Made by a program: the position numbers and the translations under genes
Shown: piece after piece, positions 35,930 through 45,872 of the stretch
How the letters are laid out: each line of letters begins with the position of its first letter
Position numbering within the stretch: position 1 is the first letter of the stretch
Source: Burkholderiales bacterium RIFCSPLOWO2_12_FULL_65_40
Lineage (GTDB): Bacteria > Pseudomonadota > Gammaproteobacteria > Burkholderiales > Burkholderiaceae_C
Assembly: GCA_001770955.1 (NCBI GenBank)
Contig: MESL01000033.1
Location: 1 to 57,282, forward strand
DNA length: 57,282 nucleotides
Direction: 5' to 3'
Notes under the pieces: generated by a model
The model's database searches: none
What the model was told of the DNA's origin: nothing
What the model saw: the letters and a program-made list of their open reading frames with translations, nothing else

Positions 35930-36079
35930 GCTTTGGGTATCCTCGGGAGATCAAACACTGCGAATGGCCCCAATTTTGCCCTCAGATTCCGATCGCTCCC
36001 TGAGCCGCAAGCCTTCTCACCCCTGCAGCCCAACGGTCCCCGAGGGCAGCGGGCAAAGCCAACCCACTTCCGCAACGCC

Positions 36080-37018
36080 ATGAGTTCCGTGTCCCCTTCC
36101 TGCGCCCTGGGCGCACTGCCGTCGCGCTTTCGCCGCCAGCGCATCCTGATCGTCGGTTGTGGCGACGTGGGCCAGCGCGTGGCGCGCGCGCTGCAAGGTC
36201 CACGCGTGCGCGTGCTGGCCCTCACCTCCAGCGCCGACCGCGTGGCGTCGCTGCGCGCTCTCGGCATCACGCCCCTGCTGGGCAACCTGGACCGCGCCGC
36301 CAGCCTGCGCCGCCTTTCGGGCCTGGCCACGCGCGTGCTGCACCTGGCGCCACCACCGGGCCAGGGCGCTGGCGGCGACGACTGGTGGCGCGACCCGCGC
36401 ACCGTGGCGCTGGCGCGCGCACTGCGTCTGCGCAGCCTGCCCGATGCGCTGGTCTATGCCTCCACCAGCGGTGTGTATGGCGACTGCGGCGGCGCCTGGG
36501 TGACCGAGGCGCGTCCCGTGGCCCCCGGCACGCCGCGCGCGCAGCGCCGCGTGGATGCCGAGCGCGCCATGCGCCACCTGGGGCGTGCAGGCGTGCGCAC
36601 GAGCATCCTGCGTGTACCGGGCATTTACGCGCCTGACCGCGAGGGCGGCACGCCCGAGGGCCGCCTGCGCAAAGGCACTCCGGTACTGGTGGCCGAGGAC
36701 GACGTGTACACCAACCACATCCACGCCGACGATCTGGCACGTGCCTGCGTGGCCGCGCTGTGGCGCGGTGCGGCGCAGCGCGTCTACCACGCCTGCGACG
36801 ACACCGACATGAAGATGGGCGACTACGTTGACCTGGCGGCCGACCTCTATGGCCTGCCGCGCCCGCCGCGCCTGCCACGCAGCACGGCGCAGGCCGAACT
36901 GCCGCTCACGCTGCTGAGTTTCATGGGCGAGTCGCGCCGCCTGGACAACACGCGCCTGCGGCGCGAACTGCGCCTGCGCCTGCGCTACCCGACGGTGGCG
37001 CAGGGGCTGCGTTCCTGA
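36080..37018 (+). CDS. NAD-dependent epimerase/dehydratase-family (extended SDR-like) protein
   Basis: 312 residues. It starts with a Rossmann fold (RILIVGCGDVGQRVARAL), has the SDR-type YASTSGVYGDCGGAW and ILRVPGIYAPDREGG, and the DVYTNHIHADDLARACVAAL segment of YeeZ/YfcH-like nucleotide-sugar-type epimerases. The usual YxxxK is not obvious, so catalysis is uncertain. Arg-rich spacing is typical of high-GC codons. Its stop is immediately followed (next base) by the stop of the convergent DUF4124 gene. Confidence 0.8.
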   Translation: MSSVSPSCALGALPSRFRRQRILIVGCGDVGQRVARALQGPRVRVLALTSSADRVASLRALGITPLLGNLDRAASLRRLSGLATRVLHLAPPPGQGAGGDDWWRDPRTVALARALRLRSLPDALVYASTSGVYGDCGGAWVTEARPVAPGTPRAQRRVDAERAMRHLGRAGVRTSILRVPGIYAPDREGGTPEGRLRKGTPVLVAEDDVYTNHIHADDLARACVAALWRGAAQRVYHACDDTDMKMGDYVDLAADLYGLPRPPRLPRSTAQAELPLTLLSFMGESRRLDNTRLRRELRLRLRYPTVAQGLRS

Positions 37019-37714
37019 TCAGCACGGTGCGCGTCCGCCGGCCGAGCGGCAAGTGCCATCGGGCCCGGGCAGGCGGCCTGGTCCGGCACGCGGGTAGGCC
37101 TTGCCCTGAGAGTCGAAACAGGTGAAATCGGTGCAATGCGTGAGGCGGGGGCGAAGGGGCTGCGGGATGTACTCCGGGCGGGTGTGGGGCACCACCACGA
37201 TGGGTGGGCGCTGGAGGGCGCGGGCCCTCTCCATCTCGGCATAGCCCTCGGGGCCCAGGCAGTCCATATCCATCTGGCGCTGCGCGGCGTCGAGCCCCGG
37301 ATGGTGCACCAGCGGCTCACGGGCCTGTGCTTCGTTCAAGGTCTGCCACTGGCGGCGTGAACGCTGGCATTCGGGCGTACTCGCGTAGTCGGGGCGGGGC
37401 GGTGGGCTGGTGGTCTGTTCGCGTCGGCGCAGTGCCTCTCGCTCGGCCTGCAGGCGCGTGGCCGCAGCTTCCTGCTCCAGGCGCTGCTGCTTGTGCTCCA
37501 GGGCCTGCGCAGCCTGGGCGCGCTCCTGGCGGATTTCTTCAGCGCTCTTGCGCGGCTCCACCTCGCGCGCCATGGCTCCGCTGCTGCAGGCCCCGTCGGT
37601 GTAAGTCACCTGGCCGGTGCGCGCGTCCGTGCAGCGCACCACCTGCGCCTGCGCTTGCGCGCAAAGCAACACGGCGGCGCAGAGCGCAAGGGGACGCACG
37701 AACCGGGCGGGCAT
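37019..37714 (-). CDS. DUF4124-domain periplasmic protein
   Basis: 231 residues with a signal peptide (LALCAAVLLCAQAQAQ) and then VVRCTDARTGQVTYTDGAC, the short DUF4124 domain found at the N-terminus of exported proteins. A charged coiled-coil stretch follows (SAEEIRQERAQAAQALEHKQ onward) with a Cys-containing tail. Function unknown. It is probably co-transcribed with the lipoprotein gene upstream, 16 bases away, which has a similar charged design. Confidence 0.78.
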   Translation of the reverse strand: MPARFVRPLALCAAVLLCAQAQAQVVRCTDARTGQVTYTDGACSSGAMAREVEPRKSAEEIRQERAQAAQALEHKQQRLEQEAAATRLQAEREALRRREQTTSPPPRPDYASTPECQRSRRQWQTLNEAQAREPLVHHPGLDAAQRQMDMDCLGPEGYAEMERARALQRPPIVVVPHTRPEYIPQPLRPRLTHCTDFTCFDSQGKAYPRAGPGRLPGPDGTCRSAGGRAPC

Positions 37715-37730
37715 GAAGGGGGGCCTGGGG

Positions 37731-38252
37731 TCAGGGCAGGTCTTCCGACTTGGGCAGCCATTGACCCGTGCTCGGGTTGTAGCGGTCGTAGTCGCGGCGC
37801 GGGCCACCGTCGGGCGCGGTGCGGTTTCTGCGCTCGCGCTCGGCCTGCAGGCGCCGTGCTTCTTCGCGTTCGCGCATCTCGCGCACGCCCGCATCTCGGT
37901 CGCGCCGGGCGTTTTGCTCGCGCAGTTCGCGTTCGCGACGGGCGTTCAAATCGCGCTCGCGCTCGCGTTCCACGCGGGTGCGGTCGTGCTCTCTCTGCCA
38001 GCGGTCGCGGTCACGCTCGTAAATGCGGTTTTCGCGCTCCCAGCGCTCACGGTCGGTGTGCCGCCATTGCGCGGGGGGCGGTGCCACCGGATAGACAGGG
38101 TAGGCGCCAGGCGGGTACATGACGCCCGACTCGTATCCTCGGTAGTAGGGCGGGGGGTCGTTGTAATACGGGTCGCCCGTAGAGACACAGCCCGTGGCCA
38201 GCAAGGCCACGGCACCCAGTGCCAGAGTGCGTGTGAGAAAGTGTGGGGTCAT
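37731..38252 (-). CDS. Arg/Glu-rich putative lipoprotein
   Basis: 173 residues. Lipoprotein signal TLALGAVALLATGC, then a Tyr/Pro-rich segment (DPYYNDPPPYYRGYE) and a long, highly charged run of Arg-Glu-Asp repeats (about residues 60-150) likely to be a single long helix. No family was recognised. The ATG at 38252 places the lipobox correctly. The charged run is low in complexity, so similarity searches may give false matches. Confidence 0.65.
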   Translation of the reverse strand: MTPHFLTRTLALGAVALLATGCVSTGDPYYNDPPPYYRGYESGVMYPPGAYPVYPVAPPPAQWRHTDRERWERENRIYERDRDRWQREHDRTRVERERERDLNARRERELREQNARRDRDAGVREMREREEARRLQAERERRNRTAPDGGPRRDYDRYNPSTGQWLPKSEDLP

Positions 38253-38483
38253 GGGGTTACCTGCGGTGGGAGTGGAAAAAACCACCTTGGCTATATGACG
38301 CGGTGGCGGCGGGTTGGGTTGACCGGGACGGGTGTGACCGACTCGGCTTTACCCGGGAGTCACGGATGTTGCAGCATGTGTCGTCCGATCCGGTTGGTTT
38401 TGCAACCATTTTGTCCATTTTGGTGAGTCCTGTGTCTGCACAATGGCCTTTTTTCTCGCACGCGCGACCCAGGAGACACTGAA

Positions 38484-40211
<1,728 letters not shown>

Positions 40212-40229
40212 CCGTCGGCAGGTGCGGGG

Positions 40230-40652
40230 CTACCGGGCGCGCAGCCCCTGCACTAGCGCGCCCAGGGCTATGCCGCCCAGCGCCCACAGCAAGGTCCAGT
40301 TGCCCGTGCCCAGCCCGGCGATGGCGGGCCCCGGGCATACGCCGCACAGCCCCCAGCCCACGCCGAACAGCGCAGCGCCCACGGCGGTGTCACGGTTCCA
40401 GGCGCTGGGGTGGGCGTGAAAGCTGCCTCCCAGCAGCGGACGCGTCAGCAGGCGCGGCGCCAGCTTGTAGGCCAGCAGCGTCACCCCCACGGCGCCGCCC
40501 ATCACCAGCATCAGGCCAAAGTCCTGAAAGCGCAGAAAGCTGAGCACGACCTCGGGCTGCACCATGGTGGATATCGCCAGGCCAAAGCCGAACAAGGCGC
40601 CCGCCGCCAGAACGGCCAGGAAGCGCGGAACAGACAAACCTTGCGCGCTCAT
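40230..40652 (-). CDS. YeeE/YedE-type membrane protein, second half (DUF6691-like)
   Basis: 140 residues, four membrane helices. It contains GFGLAISTMVQPEVVLSFL and GVGWGLCGVCPGPAIAG, whose Cys-containing motif lines the pore in YeeE-type sulfur transporters. It overlaps the upstream half by four bases; together the two equal one full-length YeeE/TsuA protein, as in the split PmpA/PmpB arrangement. Likely substrate is thiosulfate or another sulfur compound. Confidence 0.85.
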   Translation of the reverse strand: MSAQGLSVPRFLAVLAAGALFGFGLAISTMVQPEVVLSFLRFQDFGLMLVMGGAVGVTLLAYKLAPRLLTRPLLGGSFHAHPSAWNRDTAVGAALFGVGWGLCGVCPGPAIAGLGTGNWTLLWALGGIALGALVQGLRAR

Positions 40653-41122
40653 GCCAGCCACCTTGCCACGATGTTCGCCGTCAGAAAGGCCGTGCCCATG
40701 AAGGTCAGCACCGCCAGCAGCGACGGCCACTGCAGCGAGCCCAGCCCGCAGATGCCGTGGCCCGATGTGCAGCCATTGCCCAGCCGGGCGCCGTAGCCCA
40801 CCAGAAAGCCGCCCGCCAGCAGCTGCCACACCGGAACGCTGGTGGACTGCGGCGCGCCATCGGCAAAGCCCAGCCACCACACCAGCGCGCCCAGGATAAG
40901 GCCCAGGGCGTACACCAGGCGCCAGCTGCGCGAATCGGTGAAGCGCGCCTGCTGGAAAAACGGCCGGCGCACCACGAACGACCAGGTCGAGGAAAACACC
41001 GTGCTCATGCCGCCGATCAGGCCGGTCAACACAAACAGCAGCGCCACGGCGCAACCGATCAGCAGCCCGCCCAGCAGGTAGTGCTGCCAGCCGAGGGGAA
41101 AGAGGGAAAGGGTCAGGTTCAT
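40649..41122 (-). CDS. YeeE/YedE-type membrane protein, first half
   Basis: 157 residues, four or five membrane helices, with the family signature GNGCTSGHGICGLG near residue 115 containing the conserved Cys. The gene order first half, then second half, with ATGA overlap, is that of the PmpA/PmpB pair in sulfide-handling operons of other proteobacteria. The usual companions there (BigR regulator, Blh sulfur dioxygenase) are not present here. Confidence 0.85.
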   Translation of the reverse strand: MNLTLSLFPLGWQHYLLGGLLIGCAVALLFVLTGLIGGMSTVFSSTWSFVVRRPFFQQARFTDSRSWRLVYALGLILGALVWWLGFADGAPQSTSVPVWQLLAGGFLVGYGARLGNGCTSGHGICGLGSLQWPSLLAVLTFMGTAFLTANIVARWLA

Positions 41123-41162
41123 GGGAAATGCCTTGGGTCTGAAATCCGAAGGGGTGAAATGG

Positions 41163-42056
41163 TCAGTTTGGTAGAAATAGTGCCGGGTCCACCATGGCCC
41201 GGTTGAGCATCACGCCCCAGTGCAGGTGCGGCCCGGTGGCGCGGCCTGTGGCGCCCACGGCGCCCAGCGGCTCGCCGGTGCGCAGCACATCGCCCACCTG
41301 CACGGCAATCTGGCTCAGGTGGCACACCATGGTGAGCAGCCCGCCGCCGTGGTCCAGCCACACCGTCTGGCCGTTGAAGAAATAGTCGCCCGTGTCGATC
41401 ACCCGCCCCGGCAACGGCGCCACCACGGGCGTGCCCGTGGGCGCGGCGATGTCCATGCCGCTGTGCGGGTTGCGCGCCTGCCCGTTGAACACCCGCCGCA
41501 GCCCGAACGAGCTGGAGCGCCGCCCCGGCGTGGGCACCTGCATGCGCAGCAGCGCCAGTACCTCGGGCACTGGCTCGGTGAACGTGGCCATCACCGCCTG
41601 CTGGTGGGCGCGCTCGCGTTCGTAGCGTGCCTGGTCCTCGGGCGAGAGGTCCACGGTGCGGGGCGACACCTTGAGCTGTTGCTCGCTGTAGCGCTTGGGG
41701 GCAATGCGGTAAGGCACCTGCCGCGTGCCGCCGCCTGGTGCGCGCACCGTGATGTGCGCCGGGCCGGGGGCTGCGGCCAGTGCAATACCCACCACGGCGG
41801 TCCACTCCCGCGCATCGCCTACCACCAGCAGCGGCACATCGCCCGCAAAGGCCTCGGGCCTGGTGGCCGCAGGCCCCAGCGAGAGGCGGGCCACGCCGCC
41901 GGGCACAGGTTGTGCGCGGGGCCAGACGTCGGAATCTGCCGCCGGAGACGTGGCCGCCGGCGCTGCAAGGGTGCCCGCTGGCAGTGCCAGCAAGCTGATG
42001 GCGCCCAGCAGGGCGCGGCGGTTGGATGAAGGGTGGGAAGAGCGCATGGAAGGCAT
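41163..42056 (-). CDS. M23-family metallopeptidase (LysM-less, exported)
   Basis: 297 residues with a signal peptide (LLGAISLLALPAGTLAAPA). The C-terminal half is an M23 lysostaphin-like domain: NPHSGMDIAAPTGTPV with metal-binding His and Asp, then GPHLHWGVML with the HxH motif. It likely cuts peptidoglycan cross-bridges in the periplasm. The N-terminal half (about residues 45-150) matches the beta-rich domain found ahead of M23 in similar proteins. Active-site residues look complete. The gene is transcribed away from the SRAP gene. Confidence 0.88.
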   Translation of the reverse strand: MPSMRSSHPSSNRRALLGAISLLALPAGTLAAPAATSPAADSDVWPRAQPVPGGVARLSLGPAATRPEAFAGDVPLLVVGDAREWTAVVGIALAAAPGPAHITVRAPGGGTRQVPYRIAPKRYSEQQLKVSPRTVDLSPEDQARYERERAHQQAVMATFTEPVPEVLALLRMQVPTPGRRSSSFGLRRVFNGQARNPHSGMDIAAPTGTPVVAPLPGRVIDTGDYFFNGQTVWLDHGGGLLTMVCHLSQIAVQVGDVLRTGEPLGAVGATGRATGPHLHWGVMLNRAMVDPALFLPN

Positions 42057-42108
42057 TGTGCAATCACCACTGGCCCGTGCGCAGGGAGGTCTTCAGATAG
42101 CATGGTGC

Positions 42109-42804
42109 ATGACCACCCATTACGAGAGCGTGCACCCCGACACGCTGTACCCCGATGCCTTCCATGTGGCACCCCCCGACGCACCCGTGGGGCGCAGCCT
42201 GGTGCCGCGCCGCCCCGGCGTCTTCATCCGCAAGGCACCCGAGTCCGGACAGGCGCCAGCGCAGGAACCCCAGGAGCCACCCACGGAGCGCGACAAGCCC
42301 GTGCGCGAACTGGCCACCGGGCAGTTCGGCCTGGTGCCGCCGTGGGTCAAGTCGGCCTCCGACGCCAAGCTGCGCTCGACCAAGCTGGTCAACGCCCGGG
42401 CGGAAACGGTGACCACCTCCAACAACTTCCGCGAGGCCTGGCTGGGCGCGCGGCGCTGCATCGTGCCGATGATGGCCTTCTTCGTGGACGACTTGCGCAG
42501 TGGCAAGCCCGTGCCCACGCGCATTGCGCGGGTCGATGGCAAACCCATGGGCGTGGCGGGCCTGTGGGAAATCTGGACGGGGCCGGAGGGCGACACCATC
42601 AGCAGCTACACCCTGCTCACGGTGAACGCCAACAGCCACGCGCTGATGCACCGGTACGGGCATGGGGGCAGCGAAAAGCGCATGCCTGCGGTGCTGAACG
42701 AAGGTGCCTACGACGCCTGGCTGACGGCCCACCCCGAAAAGGCCCGCGAGTTTCTGCGGGCCTACCCCGCCAACTGGCTCACGGCCAACCCGGTGCAGAA
42801 ATAG
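42109..42804 (+). CDS. SRAP-domain protein lacking key catalytic residues
   Basis: 231 residues. The SRAP fold is clear: WVKSASDAKLRSTKLVNARAET, RRCIVPMMAFF, then GLWEIWTGPEG and SEKRMPAVL. SRAP proteins (HMCES/YedK) trap abasic sites in single-stranded DNA through Cys at position 2. Here the start reads MTTHYESV, so position 2 is Thr, and the FYE motif Glu is replaced (FFVDD). The Asn-Ala-Arg motif and the His before EKRMP remain. There is no alternative start giving Met-Cys in frame. It may bind DNA without forming the usual crosslink, or be non-functional. Confidence 0.82.
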   Translation: MTTHYESVHPDTLYPDAFHVAPPDAPVGRSLVPRRPGVFIRKAPESGQAPAQEPQEPPTERDKPVRELATGQFGLVPPWVKSASDAKLRSTKLVNARAETVTTSNNFREAWLGARRCIVPMMAFFVDDLRSGKPVPTRIARVDGKPMGVAGLWEIWTGPEGDTISSYTLLTVNANSHALMHRYGHGGSEKRMPAVLNEGAYDAWLTAHPEKAREFLRAYPANWLTANPVQK

Positions 42805-42829
42805 CGCGGGTGTCTTGTGCAGAACTTTA

Positions 42830-42888
42830 AGACAAAAAGTGGCTCAAACGCTTGTAAAACAAGCGCTGATAGCTATGAAAATTAAAGC
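42830..42888 (-). repeat. Family-1 dispersed repeat overlapping a start codon, copy K
   Basis: AAACGCTTGTAAAACAAGCG hairpin, then CTGATAGCTATGAAAATTAAAG. The ATG at 42875 that begins the DUF2242 gene is part of this copy. Confidence 0.75.
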
Positions 42889-43441
42889 AACAAAGAACCG
42901 CTGGAGAACATGGACCTGTTCGGGAGTCCTCTGCGGGGTGATGCTCCTGGCGGGCTGCGCTGCGCCTGCCTTGCCGCACTACGGGCCGCAGGAAAACTTT
43001 GCCTCGGTGGCCACCTACTCCCGCCTGTTCGATGCGCCTCCCAAGCACACCTGCGAAGCAGCCCGCCGCGCGCTGCTGAGCCAGGGCTACCTCATCCAGG
43101 GCGCTGCGCCCGAACAGGTGGAAGGCACCAAGCATTTCCAGCCCGATGCCGAGTCGCATCTGCAGGTCATGATCCGCGTCGTGTGCGTGCCCGAAGCCGC
43201 CAGCGGGCACATCAGCCTGGGTTTTGTCACCGCCGTGCAGGACCGGTTCACCCTCAAGAAGGTGAGCAACTCGGCCAGCCTGGGGGTGGGCGCCATCGGC
43301 TCGGTGTCGCTGCCCATGACCGCCGGGAGCGAGGCCATGATCAAGGTGGGCAGCGAAACCATTGCCGAAGCTGCGTTCTACGACAGCTTCTTCGACCTGG
43401 TGCGCCGTTTTCTGGCCACCGGCGATTTTGCCCAGGAGTGA
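42875..43441 (+). CDS. DUF2242-family lipoprotein
   Basis: 188 residues. Signal CSGVLCGVMLLAGC with lipobox, then SVATYSRLFDAPPKHTCEAARRALLSQGYLI, typical of DUF2242. A central HLQVMIRVVCVPE strand and a late YDSFFDLVRRFLA complete the fold. Function unknown. The start ATG at 42875 lies within a family-1 repeat and has no ribosome site, but the signal peptide leaves no later alternative. It is 70 bases behind the SRAP gene and may share its transcript. Confidence 0.75.
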   Translation: MKIKATKNRWRTWTCSGVLCGVMLLAGCAAPALPHYGPQENFASVATYSRLFDAPPKHTCEAARRALLSQGYLIQGAAPEQVEGTKHFQPDAESHLQVMIRVVCVPEAASGHISLGFVTAVQDRFTLKKVSNSASLGVGAIGSVSLPMTAGSEAMIKVGSETIAEAAFYDSFFDLVRRFLATGDFAQE

Positions 43442-43554
43442 TACGGTGGTGCATTCAATCGGATAACTAGGCGGGGAGCCGAAGACAGTGCTGTAGCACG
43501 GCGAGGCGACCCAACGACGTTATGCGTTTGAAGGCAAAACCGTATGAGGGGCGG

Positions 43555-43800
43555 TCAGGCGACGATTTCGTAGGTCACGGCTTCGCTCTCGACCATGTCC
43601 AGAATGTCGTTGAGCACATCCTCGTCCTCGGTGCTGCTCCACACGTCTTCGGGGTCGCTGGCGAACAGCGGCTCGATGGCGATGTCGAGGAACTGCCCGT
43701 CGGGCATGCGGATGACCGGCGTGCCTTCGGACGTCTCCACCAGTTCCCAGTCGTCGGGTACGGACATTTCAAGCTGGATGGTGACGTTGAGTTTCTTCAT
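43555..43800 (-). CDS. Small conserved-looking acidic protein, unknown function
   Basis: 81 residues, acidic, starting MKKLNVTIQLEMSVPDDWEL and ending VESEAVTYEIVA. No motif or family was recognised. A good AAGGAA ribosome site and regular codon use support a real gene. There is no signal peptide. Its right neighbour is a 177-bp element with terminal inverted repeats, and to its left is a stretch with attC-like ends. Confidence 0.6.
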   Translation of the reverse strand: MKKLNVTIQLEMSVPDDWELVETSEGTPVIRMPDGQFLDIAIEPLFASDPEDVWSSTEDEDVLNDILDMVESEAVTYEIVA

Positions 43801-43860
43801 GGTGTGTTCCTTGTGGGTAAGGGGGCGAGGGTAACCCATGCACTGGCGCAGCCCCCTCTG

Positions 43861-44037
43861 ATCCCAGATTGCCCATGAGGCGCACCTTCGGTGCTGCTTG
43901 GGCGTCAGCGGAGCATTTGCGGTCATTTCGGCCCCTCTTCGTCACCCATGGCACCGGCTATGGGCTCCTCAGTCGGGACCAAACTGCCTCGCAACTGCCC
44001 TCGCTGCCATCCCAAGCCCTCATGGACAATCTGGGAT
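43861..44037. repeat. 177-bp element with 20-bp terminal inverted repeats
   Basis: ATCCCAGATTGCCCATGAGG at 43861-43880 and its inverted counterpart at 44018-44037 match at 19 of 20 positions. A small GCACC/GGTGC hairpin lies inside. No coding frame is evident and no clear target-site duplication was seen. The size and ends suggest a MITE-like element or one large RNA/DNA hairpin. Confidence 0.6.
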
Positions 44038-44070
44038 GATCCAGGGCTTTTGTGACAGCCCCCACCACCA

Positions 44071-44985
44071 ATGACCCATTCCGTGTTGCCCCCCATCGGC
44101 ACCCCCGGCCAGCCGTGGGGCCCTGAAGAAGTGGCCCAGTGGCGTGCGCGCCAGGTGCGCCAGCGCAGCTACGCCGACGAAGTGCTGGCCGCCATCGAGC
44201 GCCTGCGCCCGCGTTTCGATGTGCTGCCCTACGGCGAAGTGGCCTACGGCCCCGAGCGCTACCCCTTGTGGGCCCTGCGCAGCCCCGCATGGCAGCCAGG
44301 CCTGCCCGCCGTGCTGGTGACGGGCGGGGTGCACGGGTACGAGACCAGCGGCGTGCATGGCGCGCTGCGCTTTCTCGACCAGCATGCGCAGGCCTATGCC
44401 GGGCGGGTCAACCTGCTGGTGGTGCCCTGCGTGAGCCCCTGGGCCTACGAGCGCATCCACCGCTGGAACCATGACGCCATCGACCCCAACCGGTCGTTTC
44501 GCGAGCCCAGCCCGGCGCAGGAATCGGCGGCACTCATGCGCCTCGTGGCACCGCTGCGCGGGCAGTTCGCCGCGCACATCGACCTGCACGAAACCACCGA
44601 CACCGACGAATCCGAATACCGCCCCGCGCTGGCCGCGCGCGACGGCAAGCCGTTCGAGCCCGGCAGCATCCCCGACGGCTTCTATCTGGTGGACGACACC
44701 GAGAATCCCCAGCCCGCCTTCCAGCAGGCCATCATCGCAGCGGTGGAGAAGATCACCCACATCGCTCCTGCCGACGCGCAGGGCCAGCTCATCGGCACGC
44801 CCGCCGTGGCGCGCGGTGTGGTGCGCTATCCGCTGCGTGCACTGGGCCTGTGCGCCAGCGTCACCGGCGCGCGCTACACCACCACGACCGAGGTCTACCC
44901 TGACAGCCCCCGCGCCACGCCCGAGCAATGCAACGCCGCGCAGGCGGCGGCGGTGTGCGCGGCGATCGATTTCGTGCTGGCCTAG
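44071..44985 (+). CDS. M14-family zinc carboxypeptidase-like protein
   Basis: 304 residues. VLVTGGVHGYETSGVHGAL carries the zinc-binding HxxE, HIDLHETTDTDE supplies the third ligand His, and TTTTEVYPDSPR the catalytic Glu. It resembles succinylglutamate desuccinylase/aspartoacylase-type M14 proteins as much as true carboxypeptidases. There is no signal peptide. It probably removes an acyl or amino-acid group in the cytoplasm; the substrate is open. It is the first of two plus-strand genes, with the methyltransferase 44 bases on. Confidence 0.85.
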   Translation: MTHSVLPPIGTPGQPWGPEEVAQWRARQVRQRSYADEVLAAIERLRPRFDVLPYGEVAYGPERYPLWALRSPAWQPGLPAVLVTGGVHGYETSGVHGALRFLDQHAQAYAGRVNLLVVPCVSPWAYERIHRWNHDAIDPNRSFREPSPAQESAALMRLVAPLRGQFAAHIDLHETTDTDESEYRPALAARDGKPFEPGSIPDGFYLVDDTENPQPAFQQAIIAAVEKITHIAPADAQGQLIGTPAVARGVVRYPLRALGLCASVTGARYTTTTEVYPDSPRATPEQCNAAQAAAVCAAIDFVLA

Positions 44986-45029
44986 CCATGGGCCTATGCG
45001 GTCGATGGGTGTATGGATAGCATCGGTGC

Positions 45030-45788
45030 ATGCTTTCACGCCCCGCCATGAAGACGACGCCCACCCCCTTGGCCGCAGACGCGCTGATGCCCGCACCACC
45101 CGACCCGGCCACGCTGCGCCAGAGTGCTCGCTTCTGGGACAAGATGGCGCGCAAGTACGCCGCCCACCCCATCGCCGACGAGGCCGGTTACGAGGCCAGC
45201 CTGCGCCGCACCAGCGAACTGCTCACCGAGTCAGACCAGGTGCTGGAGATCGGCTGCGGCACCGGCACCACGGCCTTGCGCCTGGCCCCCCGGGTGCGGC
45301 ACCTGCACGCCACCGATGTGTCGCCCCAGATGGTGGCCATTGCCCAGGAAAAGCTCGCGGCCACCCCGATGGCGCAGCTGGACTTTGCGGTGCTGGACGC
45401 CGCAGGCGCCGCCCGGCAGGCGCCCCAGGCCTACGACGTGGTGCTGGCCTTCAACGTGCTGCACCTGCTGCCCGACCTGGACGGCGGCCTGGGCGCCGTG
45501 TGGCAGGCACTGCGGCCGGGCGGGCTCTTCCTCTCCAAAACCCCGTGCGTGGCGGAGATGAACCCGCTGATCCCCTGGGTGGCCTTGCCGGTGGCGCGTG
45601 CCCTGGGCAAGGCGCCACCGGTGCATTGCTTCCAGGGGCCGGCGCTGGAGGCCGCCATTGCGCGCCATGGCTTCGAGGTGCTGGCCGTGGAGCGCCATGC
45701 GACCCAGGGCCGCGACGTGCGCCCCTACATCGTGGCGCGCAAGCCGTACCCGGCGGCCACGGTGGCCGAACCGGTACCGGCGCGCTGA
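45030..45788 (+). CDS. Class I SAM-dependent methyltransferase
   Basis: 252 residues. Motif I is VLEIGCGTGTTALRLA, an acidic loop (HATDVSPQMVAIAQEKL) and FNVLHLLPDLD follow; the region LFLSKTPCVAEMN resembles ubiquinone/menaquinone-type small-molecule methyltransferases. The N-terminal SARFWDKMARKYAA motif is common in that group. The substrate is unknown. ATG 45048 (MKTTPTP) is an equally good start. Family-1 repeat copy H follows the stop. Confidence 0.85.
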   Translation: MLSRPAMKTTPTPLAADALMPAPPDPATLRQSARFWDKMARKYAAHPIADEAGYEASLRRTSELLTESDQVLEIGCGTGTTALRLAPRVRHLHATDVSPQMVAIAQEKLAATPMAQLDFAVLDAAGAARQAPQAYDVVLAFNVLHLLPDLDGGLGAVWQALRPGGLFLSKTPCVAEMNPLIPWVALPVARALGKAPPVHCFQGPALEAAIARHGFEVLAVERHATQGRDVRPYIVARKPYPAATVAEPVPAR

Positions 45789-45816
45789 CCGACCGGGTGC
45801 TCGGGTTTTGAGGAAA

Positions 45817-45869
45817 AATGGCCTCTAAGGCCCATCAATAAAGCGCTGGCAGCTATTGAAAAAATAGCG
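45817..45869 (-). repeat. Family-1 dispersed palindromic repeat, copy H
   Basis: GGCCTCTAAGGCCC, then AAAGCGCTGGCAGC and TATTGAAAAAATAGCG. It lies between convergent genes and is one of the best-conserved copies. Confidence 0.8.
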
Positions 45870-45872
45870 TCA

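Noticed and set aside
38392..38407. GGTTG/CAACC dyad before the acyl-CoA ligase gene as an operator.
   Set aside because: Only five pairs, with no match to a known fatty-acid regulator site; such dyads are expected by chance.
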